A DNA stretch of 49,548 bases from Oscillospiraceae bacterium (GTDB lineage: Bacteria; Bacillota; Clostridia; WRLR01). Made by a program: the position numbers and the translations under genes. Under the pieces are notes generated by a model, which worked only from the letters and a program-made list of their open reading frames with translations, did not search any database and had not been told where the DNA came from. The stretch spans positions 1 through 49,548 of the forward strand of contig WRLR01000016.1 in assembly GCA_009777515.1 (NCBI GenBank). Direction: 5' to 3'. This document shows positions 1 to 7,949 of this stretch, piece by piece; within the stretch, counting starts at the first letter, position 1, and each line of letters opens with the position of its first letter.

Positions 1-82
1 ACTTGAAAGGGCAGAACAGTGGCGCGAGGGCCATGCTTTATTCATGACAATTTTTGCACAGTCTGTGCATGGCCTTTCATAT
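1..82 (+). repeat. Paralogous flank of the AAA ATPase locus, lacking the ATPase
   Basis: Positions 1-27 match 7838-7864 at 24 of 27 bases. Positions 56-77 match 7925-7946 at 21 of 22 and contain a 6+1+6 dyad (GCACAG-N-CTGTGC) kept in both copies. Directly after this block the left copy continues with sequence found at the far side of the ATPase gene (about 9651-9690). The left edge therefore looks like the same locus without the 1.7 kb ATPase segment. Whether this is the empty ancestral site or a deletion scar cannot be decided here. Confidence 0.7.
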
Positions 83-145
83 ATGCCAGATCCGATGCTC
101 CATTTATCTGTCGCAAAAAATGTGAATCCTTACGCTAGTAATTGA
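83..145 (+). pseudogene. N-terminal scrap of a zinc-dependent phospholipase C-like hydrolase
   Basis: The 20 codons read MPDPMLHLSVAK then NVNPYASN and a stop. From memory this resembles the N-terminus of a family of bacterial metal-dependent (phospholipase C-like) hydrolases that begin with M-P-x-P-M-x-H-L-x-V-A-K and continue N-P-x-A-S. The rest of the gene is missing. A second, shorter scrap of the same start lies at 9653-9697, so the fragment moves or is duplicated together with the ATPase flanks. The family name is a recollection; the similarity between the two scraps is seen directly. Confidence 0.5.
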
Positions 146-160
146 AACTTAATAAACAGC

Positions 161-190
161 AAAAAAATAGGCTGCCAACAGACAGCCTTT
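161..190 (-). terminator. Rho-independent terminator of the AraC/GyrI regulator
   Basis: On the minus strand AGGCTG pairs with CAGCCT across an 8-nt loop, followed by T-A and a run of seven T (A at 161-167 on the plus strand). It lies about 50 bases past the stop codon of the regulator that ends at 241. A related GGCTGCC/GGCAGCC hairpin next to a copied end of the same gene lies at 18335-18363. Confidence 0.75.
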
Positions 191-240
191 AGTTACGATT
201 TCGAGACGCAATTGTAATGATGCAAATAAAACAATTAAGC

Positions 241-1188
241 TTAACTGTTTGCTCTTAACTGCGACTTCCGTTTTTCTTCTTCGCGCTGGCGGATGGGGAT
301 GCATATGTCAATCTGCAGCTTTCCGCCAAAATACCACCCGTGGTCCCGTTCGTCATGGTAAGAAAAGTCGCGCCGCGCGTCGTCATATTCAAACTCGGAC
401 TGCGGGAGCCAATGTAAGAATATTTCGTTCCACGTGTCCTGCGCGGCTTGAATGAACGAGCCGGGGGCGGGCGGCGTTGAAAAGATGGCGTATAACCCAC
501 CGGGGACATCAATTTTAGTCATGCCAGGCTGTATATTCGCCAGATCTTCGGGATTGTCGATGCCCCTGCCCAATATATAGGTAAACTCCCCCGTGGCGTC
601 GTCAATATCATAGCACATGCAGATTTCAAAGTGTTTTGACTTTGTGAATGCGTCATACAATTTTGCCAGTATGGTTCCATAATCCAGGTTAATCGCGTCC
701 CAAAATGTTGGGGCGTTGACATTCTCCTTCATGTTCTCCGTTTTATGTCGGCTCGGGTAGCCGACGGCGGCGAACGGCGTCAATTCGATTATATGCGGGT
801 TCATTGCGTTACCTCCATAAAATTTGTTTGCCAGCATGGCGACATTCGGTTTGATGGGCGAGCCCACGGCCAGGCGCAGCCTACAAAGGGACGGGGGGAA
901 CCCAAACCAGTGCACAAAGGCTTTCGTGAACCCACCGTGCGTCTCAAAGCCGTACTCCATAGCAGCGTCTATCACTCTTTTATCATGCGTTAATTCGTAT
1001 AGCGCATGCTGCAGCCTGCGCCATGTAACATACGACATCACGGAAATGCCAATTGCTTTTGTAAAAATCCGGCTGAAATGGTAAGCGGAATACCCGGCTT
1101 TGCCCGCAATTACGGCGGCATTCAATTCGTTTTTCAGATTGTCTTCAATATAGTCGAGTACCGTTTGAAACATCTGGTTATAGTTCAT
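241..1188 (-). CDS. AraC-family regulator with GyrI-like ligand-binding domain
   Basis: A 315-residue transcription factor with the Rob/SoxS-type order: an AraC DNA-binding domain first (about residues 8-106, two helix-turn-helix units, with the typical G-Y-S-x-x-H-F-S-R-x-F segment and the F-x-x-x-G-G-F-T-K-A-F recognition stretch), then a GyrI-like effector domain (about 130-300). Such proteins bind small hydrophobic or cationic ligands and regulate efflux or stress genes. The start follows a GGGTGG ribosome site. It is transcribed away from the amino acid ABC importer at 1546, so it may regulate that or an unlinked target. The last 20 codons are duplicated as a scrap at 18404-18466. Confidence 0.88.
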   Translation of the reverse strand: MNYNQMFQTVLDYIEDNLKNELNAAVIAGKAGYSAYHFSRIFTKAIGISVMSYVTWRRLQHALYELTHDKRVIDAAMEYGFETHGGFTKAFVHWFGFPPSLCRLRLAVGSPIKPNVAMLANKFYGGNAMNPHIIELTPFAAVGYPSRHKTENMKENVNAPTFWDAINLDYGTILAKLYDAFTKSKHFEICMCYDIDDATGEFTYILGRGIDNPEDLANIQPGMTKIDVPGGLYAIFSTPPAPGSFIQAAQDTWNEIFLHWLPQSEFEYDDARRDFSYHDERDHGWYFGGKLQIDICIPIRQREEEKRKSQLRANS

Positions 1189-1276
1189 TTGCCACCCTTT
1201 CCGTACCGTACGGTGATATAATTATAGCATTGCAAAATGGCGGCTACTTATCTAAAACTGCTATGTTTTTAAGCAA

Positions 1277-1348
1277 CGGATCAAGGGGACGGTTCTCATG
1301 ATCCGTCATAATTACAAAACGGATCAAGAGAACCGTCCCCTTGATCCG
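1277..1348. repeat. REP-like inverted repeat, GGGGACGGTTCTC type
   Basis: Two 29-base arms (1277-1305 and 1320-1348) are complementary at 28 of 29 positions around a 14-base loop. The core GGGGACGGTTCTC recurs at 13321-13384 in another gap. In other bacteria this core belongs to mobile palindromic (REP-type) elements, some mobilised by a Y1 transposase; no such transposase is in this window. Confidence 0.85.
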
Positions 1349-1383
1349 CGTCACATCCAAGAAAGGGGCCCCGGCAATGTCTG

Positions 1384-1412
1384 TAGATTAACTCGTGTGG
1401 GCATGTTATACT
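1384..1412 (+). promoter_or_regulatory. Possible promoter for the amino acid importer
   Basis: TATACT at 1407-1412 is a good -10 box in the gap upstream of the importer genes. The hexamer 17 bases upstream (TAGATT) is a poor -35 match, so only the -10 is supported. Confidence 0.3.
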
Positions 1413-1480
1413 GATTAGAATAAAACGCGTTTAAATGGGTTTATTAACCAAGAGTCGTGCGAGTGGCGCGTCGTACACGT

Positions 1481-1507
1481 GGCGCGTCATGAATGCCGCG
1501 CCCTACA
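1481..1507. repeat. Short palindrome ending in CCCTACA
   Basis: GGCGCG (1481-1486) pairs with CGCGCC (1497-1502), followed by CTACA. It is a small member of the palindromic family with a CCCTAC tail seen at 4359, 22621, 32348 and 37754. It lies in the leader of the amino acid importer, about 40 bases before the start codon. Confidence 0.55.
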
Positions 1508-1545
1508 TTGCATCATATGTTTTGCGCCAAGTGGGAGGGATTTTT

Positions 1546-2352
1546 ATGAATATTAAGGGCCGTTTTTTATTACCGCTACTGATACTGTCGTTGCTATTGC
1601 CCGCTATTTTGCTGGGTGGCTGCCAGTCGGGCGGGTCGGGCAAGCTGGCGTCGATCCAGTCGGCTAAGAAACTTGTGGTTTATACAAACGCGGAGTTCCC
1701 GCCTTTTGAATATATCAGCAGCGACGCCGTTGTTGGCGTCGATATGGATATCGCCAAGGCTATCGCGGATGATTTGGGCGTGGAGCTGGAAATCAACGAC
1801 GCCCCGTTTGACGGCATTATCACATCGCTCGCTTCCGGCCGGGGCGACATAGCCATATCCGGTTTTACGATCCGCGAGGATCGCAAAGAAATGGTCGACT
1901 TTTCAAAGCCTTATATCAATTCGGTGCAATATTTGATTTTGCCTGCTGATTCCGATATCCGGACCATGGAGGATCTCGGCGGCAAGAGGGTTGGCGCGGC
2001 TTTGGGATATACCGGCGAATTTGTGCTGGACGATGAGATCGAGGAAGGCGCGCTGACTGGCGCCGGCGTCCAAAAAATTACTGTCAACAGCGCTATCGAC
2101 GGAGCGCTGGATATTTTAAACGATAGGCTGGACGCGGTCGTCATGGACGAATTTGTGGCGCTTAAAATCGCCGCAGATTACGACAGCCTAAAAGCGGTAA
2201 AACTTGTCTTTGAGGACGGCGGCGACGTGGCCGAGGAGTACGGGGTGGCTGTCCCCAAGGGCAACCAGGCGCTGGTGGACAGGATAAACAAAGTCATCGA
2301 CACTCTGAACAGCGATGGCAAAATTGCCGAATGGGTGATCGAGCACTCCTAA
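1546..2352 (+). CDS. Polar amino acid ABC transporter, substrate-binding lipoprotein
   Basis: A family 3 solute-binding protein of about 268 residues that captures an amino acid outside the membrane and delivers it to the permease encoded next. The N-terminus is a lipoprotein signal with the lipobox L-L-G-G-C (Cys26). The mature part has family 3 motifs: L-V-V-Y-T-N-A-E-F-P-P-F-E near the start, G-V-D-M-D-I-A-K-A-I-A and F-D-G-I-I-T-S-L in lobe I, and D-I-A-I-S-G-F-T-I-R-x-x-R just after. The frame is open from 1435, but ATG 1546 follows GGGAGG (1533-1538) and begins the signal peptide, so it is the chosen start. The exact amino acid is unknown. It is the first gene of a three-gene set. Confidence 0.9.
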   Translation: MNIKGRFLLPLLILSLLLPAILLGGCQSGGSGKLASIQSAKKLVVYTNAEFPPFEYISSDAVVGVDMDIAKAIADDLGVELEINDAPFDGIITSLASGRGDIAISGFTIREDRKEMVDFSKPYINSVQYLILPADSDIRTMEDLGGKRVGAALGYTGEFVLDDEIEEGALTGAGVQKITVNSAIDGALDILNDRLDAVVMDEFVALKIAADYDSLKAVKLVFEDGGDVAEEYGVAVPKGNQALVDRINKVIDTLNSDGKIAEWVIEHS

Positions 2353-2433
2353 CCAACCGCAGGGGCGGCACTGTGTGGGGCGTCGCGGAGGGCGTTGTGA
2401 GGATCGTTGTGAAGGCGCTGCAGAGAGCACTGC

Positions 2434-3156
2434 GTGGAGGCGTTTTGGGGAGGCGTTTTGTGGTACGATGAGTTTGCGCGGCGGTTCAACGCTACATTTG
2501 TCGCCGCAGATATGTATAAACAGTTTATCAGCGGGTTGCGGAACACGCTGTTCATCACGCTTTGCGCAACTGTCATCGGCTGTGCCATTGGTTCGGCTGT
2601 AGCCATCGCAAAGGTCTATCATGCGCACACGGGCCGCCTTAAATGGGTGAATAGACTCTGCGACCTATATTTAACCGTCATCCGAGGCACACCGATAGTC
2701 TTGCAATTGTTGATAATGTATTTCGTCATAATCCCCCCCAGGTACAGCGCATTGCTCGCAGCCATATTGACGTTTGGCATAAATTCTGGCGCGTATCTGG
2801 CGGAAATCATACGCGCCGGCATCATGGCCATCGACATCGGCCAGACGGAAGCCTCCCGGTCACTGGGCCTTTCGGCCGCTGCGTCCATGCGTTTTGTAAT
2901 ATTGCCCCAGGCAATAAAAAATATCCTGCCGGCCATCGGGAACGAATTCATCGCCTTGTTAAAAGAAACATCGGTCGTCGGCTATATCACGGTGATAGAC
3001 TTGACCCGCGCCGGGAATCTGGTGCGCGCCAGGACGCTGGATCCTTACTTCTCGCTATTTTTTGTAGCCGGGGTGTACTTGCTGCTGGTTATAGGCATAA
3101 CATCGCTGCTCAAAAAACTGGAAAGGAGGCTGCGCAGGAATGATCGAAGTGCGTGA
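2434..3156 (+). CDS. Polar amino acid ABC transporter, permease
   Basis: An HisM/GlnP-type inner-membrane permease of about 240 residues with several hydrophobic helices and the family signature G-L-R-N-T-L near the first helix. The EAA coupling loop is [22 protein letters not shown], which contacts the ATPase. R-G-T-P-I-V-L-Q is also typical. The start is uncertain: GTG 2434 opens the frame, but TTG 2458 lies four bases after GGGGAGG (2447-2453). The 80 bases before the gene are GC-rich with repeated GGCGTTxTG words. The 3' end overlaps the ATPase gene by 17 bases, which suggests translational coupling. Confidence 0.88.
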   Translation: MEAFWGGVLWYDEFARRFNATFVAADMYKQFISGLRNTLFITLCATVIGCAIGSAVAIAKVYHAHTGRLKWVNRLCDLYLTVIRGTPIVLQLLIMYFVIIPPRYSALLAAILTFGINSGAYLAEIIRAGIMAIDIGQTEASRSLGLSAAASMRFVILPQAIKNILPAIGNEFIALLKETSVVGYITVIDLTRAGNLVRARTLDPYFSLFFVAGVYLLLVIGITSLLKKLERRLRRNDRSA

Positions 3157-3862
3157 TTTATGCAAATCTTTCGGAGCGCTGGCCGTCATCGATAGCCTGA
3201 GCTGCCAAGTGTCCAAAGGCGAGAAAATCGTCATCGTCGGCCCATCGGGCTCCGGCAAAAGCACATTCTTGCGCTGCCTCAATCTACTGGAAAAACCCAA
3301 TTCTGGCGAAATTTATTTTGATGGCGAGGAAATTACATCAAAAAAAGCCAACCCCGACGCAATACGCCGTAAGATTGGCATGGTATTCCAGCACTTCAAC
3401 TTGTTCCCCCATATGACCGTAAGGAAAAACATAACGCTCGCGCCGGCGCATTTGAAAATCATGGCGCCGGAAGCGGCCGACGAAAAAGCCATGGAACTAC
3501 TGAGACGGGTCGGCCTGGAAGACAAAGCCGACGCGTACCCCTCCACATTGAGCGGAGGCCAGACGCAGCGGGTCGCCATTGTTCGCGCCCTGGCAATGAA
3601 CCCTGTGGTCATGCTCTTCGACGAGCCTACGTCTGCGCTCGACCCGGAAATGGTGGGGGAGGTGTTGCAAGTCATGAAAGATCTGGCCGACAGCGGCATG
3701 ACTATGATTGCTGTGACGCACGAAATGAATTTCGCAAGAGAAGTGGCTAACAAGGTTTTGTTTATGGACGAGGGGCGCATATTGGAATCGGCGCCGCCCC
3801 GCGAGTTTTTTGGCAATCCCAAGCACAGCAGGCTGCAGTCGTTTTTATCCAAAGTGCTATAG
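3140..3862 (+). CDS. glnQ: Polar amino acid ABC transporter, ATPase
   Basis: A 240-residue GlnQ/HisP-type ATPase that powers uptake by the permease encoded upstream. It has Walker A G-P-S-G-S-G-K-S (residues 34-41), the Q-loop V-F-Q-H-F-N-L-F, an ABC signature L-S-G-G-Q-T-Q-R, Walker B V-V-M-L-F-D-E-P with the following T-S-A-L-D-P, and the switch histidine in V-T-H-E-M. All key residues are intact and the length is normal. It overlaps the permease gene, and its own stop codon lies inside the stem of the terminator at 3851-3894. The symbol denotes the family, not proven glutamine specificity. Confidence 0.92.
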   Translation: MIEVRDLCKSFGALAVIDSLSCQVSKGEKIVIVGPSGSGKSTFLRCLNLLEKPNSGEIYFDGEEITSKKANPDAIRRKIGMVFQHFNLFPHMTVRKNITLAPAHLKIMAPEAADEKAMELLRRVGLEDKADAYPSTLSGGQTQRVAIVRALAMNPVVMLFDEPTSALDPEMVGEVLQVMKDLADSGMTMIAVTHEMNFAREVANKVLFMDEGRILESAPPREFFGNPKHSRLQSFLSKVL

Positions 3863-3894
3863 TTAAAAATGTTATAGCACTTTGGTTTTTTATC
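3851..3894 (+). terminator. Terminator of the amino acid importer operon
   Basis: AAAGTGCTATA (3851-3861) pairs perfectly with TATAGCACTTT (3873-3883), followed by GGTTTTTTATC. The stop codon TAG (3860-3862) of the ATPase gene lies within the left arm. Confidence 0.9.
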
Positions 3895-3901
3895 TTCAAC
3901 A

Positions 3902-4216
3902 TTGACCGTTAATATGCATCATTTCTCGCGTACCTATTCGATGAACTGCTTAATATTGCGCCTTGGCCATATTGTAGACGGAAAAACCCAAACGTCATTA
4001 TCCGGTGTTCCGCTCTGTGAATTTACCTATTGCAAGGGTGGCTGGGTATGCCGCTACGATGTAGCAAGAGCATTTGTAAAAGCGGTTGATGCGGATTTTA
4101 CAGGGTACCATTTAGTCAACATTATCGGCGCATATCAAGCCGACGATTTATTTCATACAGCAGCCGCAAAGGATTTGCTTTCATTCGAATGCAAAGAAAA
4201 ATTCCTCGATTATTAG
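3902..4216 (+). pseudogene. C-terminal fragment of an NAD-dependent epimerase/dehydratase
   Basis: The open frame keeps only the C-terminal part of a short-chain sugar epimerase-like protein: L-I-L-R-L-G-H-I-V-D-G, then a stretch ending C-R-Y-D-V-A-R-A-F-V-K-A-V-D, G-Y-H-L-V-N-I-I-G. This is the region after the Rossmann fold in nucleotide-sugar epimerases. The N-terminal NAD-binding G-x-x-G-x-x-G and the catalytic Y-x-x-x-K are absent, and no good start or ribosome site precedes it. It is best read as a decayed gene; the family assignment is by motif memory. Confidence 0.6.
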
Positions 4217-4303
4217 AGCGAATGCAAATGAAGTTGTTTCATGAGGGGGTAAAATAAAAAGTCATCACTTTGAACGGAAGATAACAATCTACTGTTAAAG
4301 CAA

Positions 4304-4608
4304 GAAGGCGTACGCGCAGGTTACAGGTCACACCCGATTCGGGTTGATAAGAATCAATGTAGGGCAGGGGCTCTGCTCCTGCCGTTTGTTGCTAATAGGT
4401 TATGTTACAGCGGCAGGAGCAGAGCCCCTGCCCTACGTTCCATCCAATAACGGCACATTATATGAACCCCTCTGACCTATAACAACGAAGGTGTACGCGC
4501 TGGTTACAGGCTACACCCAATTCGGGTTGATGGGAATCCAGGAATCAATGTAGGGCAGGGGCCTACACCAGCCCTACATAGAGCTGGTGTTTGCTCCTGC
4601 CGCTGTGA
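4304..4608. repeat. Direct repeats carrying palindromic elements
   Basis: Two related copies of about 70 bases start at 4304 and 4487 (offset 183) and both run into GTAGGGCAGGGG. In the first copy a perfect 26-base inverted repeat follows: left arm 4359-4384, right arm 4411-4436. In the second copy the same palindrome (4550-4602) is interrupted at about 4562-4592 by another hairpin, ACACCAGC pairing with GCTGGTGT. The 416-base gap 4217-4632 holds nothing else recognisable. Confidence 0.85.
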
Positions 4609-4632
4609 CATTACCAATTTGTCATATATAGG

Positions 4633-7560
4633 CTATTGGATATTACTTTCCAGAACCCGAACGGCCTCGTCCATGCAGACCGCAGCCTCGCGGATCTTCG
4701 CTGCGATTTTGCTGCGCCGCCCCTTGTCCTGCAAGGCTTCAAGGGTCACATTGAACCCGCCGCCAAGCGCTTCCAAATCCATACCGTTGTCGTTGTTCCA
4801 AATTTTGGCAATGCGGTCATACAGTCTGTTGATATCATCCAGGAAGGACATGTCAGGGTTCAGCCCTTGCGCCCTTTTCAAAAAATTGTGGGCGCAGCTC
4901 CCGTTTGTAGCCATGTTGCAAATGTTGCTCACATGGGCGCCCCAACCGTCAAAATCTTCAGGTTTCATATTATCAAACCTGCCATTTTCAATATCTGCTG
5001 CCCATGCGCGGAAAGCCTCAGCCCCGGAGCAAAATCCCTCTGTTTTTATTGTGAGCAGTCTCGGCATATCGTATATTATGTCCCTGTAAGCGCGCGCAAT
5101 GTCTACCGGGCGCTTCTGTTCGCCTACAAAAATCCAACCCTTCGCGACATGAATTTCATTGGATGACGCTTTGACATGGCGGGGCAAGTCCACGCCTTCT
5201 GTGCCTTCCGCGCCTTCCAAAATGATCTGTTCAATCGGGACGCGCTCGGGCTCGGATTTGTCGCCGGACAAATATAGCAGGGTTTTCCCGTGTTCCTCAT
5301 ACCCGGCGTATATGCCCCACGGAGGCCCGCCGTGCGTAACCGCAATGACCGGCAGCCCTTTGTCGATATACGCCATAAGCGTTTGGATATACATTTCTTT
5401 GTTGGCGCTAAGCTGCTTCCCGGAAACGAATGTGCTGGCATAACCGCTTTTATCAAAGATATTCTCGAAATAGCTTCCGCCTTCGGTATTGAACATACAG
5501 GCCGACACGCACTCGCCTAAATAGTCTTTGTACGAATAAACCTGCGCCAGGACGTCGCCCGTAAGGCCCGCGAAAAACCAATAGCCGAGATCGGACACTT
5601 TCGTTTTGCAGTTATATATTTCATCTGTCATAAGATCGGAACCTGCCGCGTATTTCCCAAGGCACTCCATCACATACCGGGCGCAACCGTTGAAGTGGTA
5701 ATTCTCCCCATGTTCGCTGATAATGAAGCGATGGATATTCGGTATTGCGTTGTTGCTCTGTTTTGTGGCCATTGTAAGCGCTCCTTCTTTTATTTTAGGT
5801 TTCTGCGACTGCGCTAGCTGTGAAACGCGGATTGACTTGAAAAATATTTTGCTTTGCCCATTTGAGCCTATTATGATGGGCAGCGGCGTCCCGTTTTTCA
5901 TATCCGCCGACATGTAGGGGAAATTCACGCCGCAATACCGAATTTCGCCGTTGATTATGGCTGCCAAATGCTTTTCGCCGACAATCCATGTCAGGCGGTT
6001 ATATTCGTTTCGGTTGATCCGCCCGCGCTTGGGGTACCGGAAATAATCGCGGAATATCGGCTGGTGAAAGCAGATTGCTTCTTGCGACAGCCGCTCATCG
6101 GGGTTTGTTTCCATATTGATACCAAAAAAATAGTTCAAGTCGTCGCCGTGATACAGGCGGATGCTGCCCTCGTCCGCGCCCCAGGCAAACTGCATGCTCT
6201 CTTTGCGTATCCGAAACTCGATATCCACGCGGAAAGGCAGCTTGACCGCTACGTTGGTTGACAATACCCGCGTTGATATCCAGGCGATATACTCGGCTTC
6301 CCCTTGCTCGGTAACTTGATAATGCGGGCGGTTTATCGGCGCCAGCTTGTCCGGCGGCACTTCGGCTTCCCATAAAACAGGGTTTGCCCGCTCGATTTCC
6401 GCCAAGCCAATATCGGTCGCTTCCGCCGGCTTTTCAAACAGCGCGGGGTCAGCCATGCGCTTTTTCACCGGCGCCAGCAAGGAAACAAGCTCCCTATGGC
6501 CGTCGGGGGAAATCAAGTTTTCCAGCAGCGCCGGGTGGCGCAGGCTGCCGTCGCTTCGGTAATCAATTTGATAAAATTTATTGCCGTCGAAGCTTGTAAT
6601 CAAAGAGCGGAAACGCTCGCCAATATCCTCGTCAAGATAAACATTGACGGCGGCGAACAGGCCGCCGTCAAAGACATGGTCTATATAATCGCTGTCATTT
6701 ATAAAATCGCCGGGAATTGCAAGGACTATCACATCGCCTGATTCTGTCTGGTATTCAAAACGCTCATGCTGCCCGGGCCGCCCGGTTGATAGCCCCTTCG
6801 ACTGGGCCCATCGCCAAAAACCGTCAGGATCGGAGGTTTTTGGACCGGTTTTTGGACCGGCTTTTAGCAACGACGAAATTACGCGCATTATAGGAAGCAA
6901 GACAATCGCCGGTTCGACAGGCTTTGCGAGCAAGCCGCCGAGGTTGCGCAGCTCATTGTAAGAAACCGGGCCGGCCGGGCGCCCAGCACCCTGATCGCCG
7001 GTAGGGCTTGGTTCGCCTGCGGGGCTTGACTCGCTTATGCGGTTCTGCTTGCCCATGCGGTTCTGCTTGCCCATGCGGTTCTGCTTGCTCATGTGGTCCT
7101 GCTCGACCGTGCGGTTTGGCTCGCCTGCGGGACTTGACGTGCGTTCTTCCAGCAATTCAAGCTGTTTGTCCATTTCTTCATAAAGCAGAGGAATGGCGGA
7201 GATTTTTGTGATACCGTTCTTAAGCATCGTCTGCAAAAAGTCGCTGACGATGCGCTTTAGTTCGGACAGGGCATACACTTCATTGTCTATTTCCTGAATG
7301 CGGCTGACAAAGACCTCGACGACCGTACTCATATCCTCGCTTTCGTATATGCGAATGATGTCTTTTATCGGAATCTGCATTTTGCGCAGAACCATGATCT
7401 GTTTGAGCCGTTCGATGTTACCCGCGTCGTAATAGCGGTATTTCTCAAATTCAGGGCGCGTGCTGCGGATCAGCCCGACTTGCTCGTAGTAGCGCAGGCT
7501 CCGCGACGACAATCCTAACCGGACCACAAGGTCAGTGATTTTAACTAATTCCAATGGCAT
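4633..7560 (-). CDS. Giant MerR-type regulator fused to a C39/papain-like domain
   Basis: A 975-residue protein, several times a normal MerR regulator. Residues about 5-75 are a MerR DNA-binding domain (S-R-S-L-R-Y-Y-E-Q-V-G-L-I), followed by a dimerisation helix to about 140. Residues 152-176 are a repeat linker (M-G-K-Q-N-R units). Residues about 195-330 look GyrI-like. About 430-590 is all-beta and resembles the concanavalin-type sandwich seen in sugar-binding proteins. From 597 on there is a papain/C39-like module with a Cys (626, in N-G-C-A) and a W-G-I-Y-A-G-Y motif near W748 where C39 peptidases carry the catalytic His. The same module, with a shared G-x-x-A-[YF]-x-x-W-x-x-D motif, is in the XRE protein at 34644. 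The target is unknown. ATG 7560 follows a GAGGGGG-like site. The middle-domain assignments are tentative. Confidence 0.75.
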   Translation of the reverse strand: MPLELVKITDLVVRLGLSSRSLRYYEQVGLIRSTRPEFEKYRYYDAGNIERLKQIMVLRKMQIPIKDIIRIYESEDMSTVVEVFVSRIQEIDNEVYALSELKRIVSDFLQTMLKNGITKISAIPLLYEEMDKQLELLEERTSSPAGEPNRTVEQDHMSKQNRMGKQNRMGKQNRISESSPAGEPSPTGDQGAGRPAGPVSYNELRNLGGLLAKPVEPAIVLLPIMRVISSLLKAGPKTGPKTSDPDGFWRWAQSKGLSTGRPGQHERFEYQTESGDVIVLAIPGDFINDSDYIDHVFDGGLFAAVNVYLDEDIGERFRSLITSFDGNKFYQIDYRSDGSLRHPALLENLISPDGHRELVSLLAPVKKRMADPALFEKPAEATDIGLAEIERANPVLWEAEVPPDKLAPINRPHYQVTEQGEAEYIAWISTRVLSTNVAVKLPFRVDIEFRIRKESMQFAWGADEGSIRLYHGDDLNYFFGINMETNPDERLSQEAICFHQPIFRDYFRYPKRGRINRNEYNRLTWIVGEKHLAAIINGEIRYCGVNFPYMSADMKNGTPLPIIIGSNGQSKIFFKSIRVSQLAQSQKPKIKEGALTMATKQSNNAIPNIHRFIISEHGENYHFNGCARYVMECLGKYAAGSDLMTDEIYNCKTKVSDLGYWFFAGLTGDVLAQVYSYKDYLGECVSACMFNTEGGSYFENIFDKSGYASTFVSGKQLSANKEMYIQTLMAYIDKGLPVIAVTHGGPPWGIYAGYEEHGKTLLYLSGDKSEPERVPIEQIILEGAEGTEGVDLPRHVKASSNEIHVAKGWIFVGEQKRPVDIARAYRDIIYDMPRLLTIKTEGFCSGAEAFRAWAADIENGRFDNMKPEDFDGWGAHVSNICNMATNGSCAHNFLKRAQGLNPDMSFLDDINRLYDRIAKIWNNDNGMDLEALGGGFNVTLEALQDKGRRSKIAAKIREAAVCMDEAVRVLESNIQ
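5770..5786 (-). promoter_or_regulatory. Internal ribosome site and start codon inside the giant MerR gene
   Basis: On the minus strand AAGGAG (5781-5786) stands eight bases before an in-frame ATG (5770-5772), which is residue 597. The peptide from there (379 residues) is exactly the C39-like module. Either two genes have fused with the old start signals kept, or the C-terminal module is also made separately. Confidence 0.55.
7034..7105. repeat. 18-bp tandem repeat inside the MerR gene
   Basis: Four consecutive 18-base units (7034, 7052, 7070, 7088). The middle two are identical and the last is diverged. They encode M-G-K-Q-N-R-type units in the linker between the MerR head and the rest of the protein. 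Confidence 0.9.
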
Positions 7561-7756
7561 ATCCCCCTCGCTACAATAAGTCTATCACTTGACCTTGCGT
7601 CAATGTCAACAGTCAGCACAGGGGGCAAGCCGGTTTGGCGCGCTATTAATAAACATCTGGCTAACAAAACTTGGCGGCCGGGGGTTATATTGGGTAACCG
7701 GCATAGGGCGCATTCTAATCATCTTTTGCATCGATTATTATGATAAAATGAGTTAT

Positions 7757-7794
7757 AACAGATCAAATAAATTATAACGGATCAAATAAATTAT
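7757..7794. repeat. 19-bp direct repeat in the gap before the AAA ATPase
   Basis: Two 19-base copies of AACRGATCAAATAAATTAT are directly adjacent, followed by a partial third GTTGATCAA. The surrounding gap 7561-7837 is AT-rich towards the right and holds no other recognisable gene. Confidence 0.7.
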
Positions 7795-7837
7795 AGTTGA
7801 TCAATGTTTCAACAGTTGGGAAGCTCATGTTATTAAT

Positions 7838-7946
7838 ACTAGAAAGGGCAGAACTGAGGCGCGATACGACAAATACAGAAATAGAATTGTAATAATTGCC
7901 ATGGTTATATGCATGGCTATATGCGCACAGGCTGTGCATGGCCTTT
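7838..7946 (+). repeat. Left flank of the AAA ATPase, shared with the left window edge
   Basis: 7838-7864 and 7925-7946 match 1-27 and 56-77. The second block carries the dyad GCACAG-G-CTGTGC and ends four bases before the ATPase start codon. It may be the ATPase promoter/operator or part of a mobile unit. Confidence 0.7.
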
Positions 7947-7949
7947 TGT

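Noticed and set aside
249..512. Short overlapping frames on both strands
   Set aside because: Shadows of the AraC/GyrI regulator.
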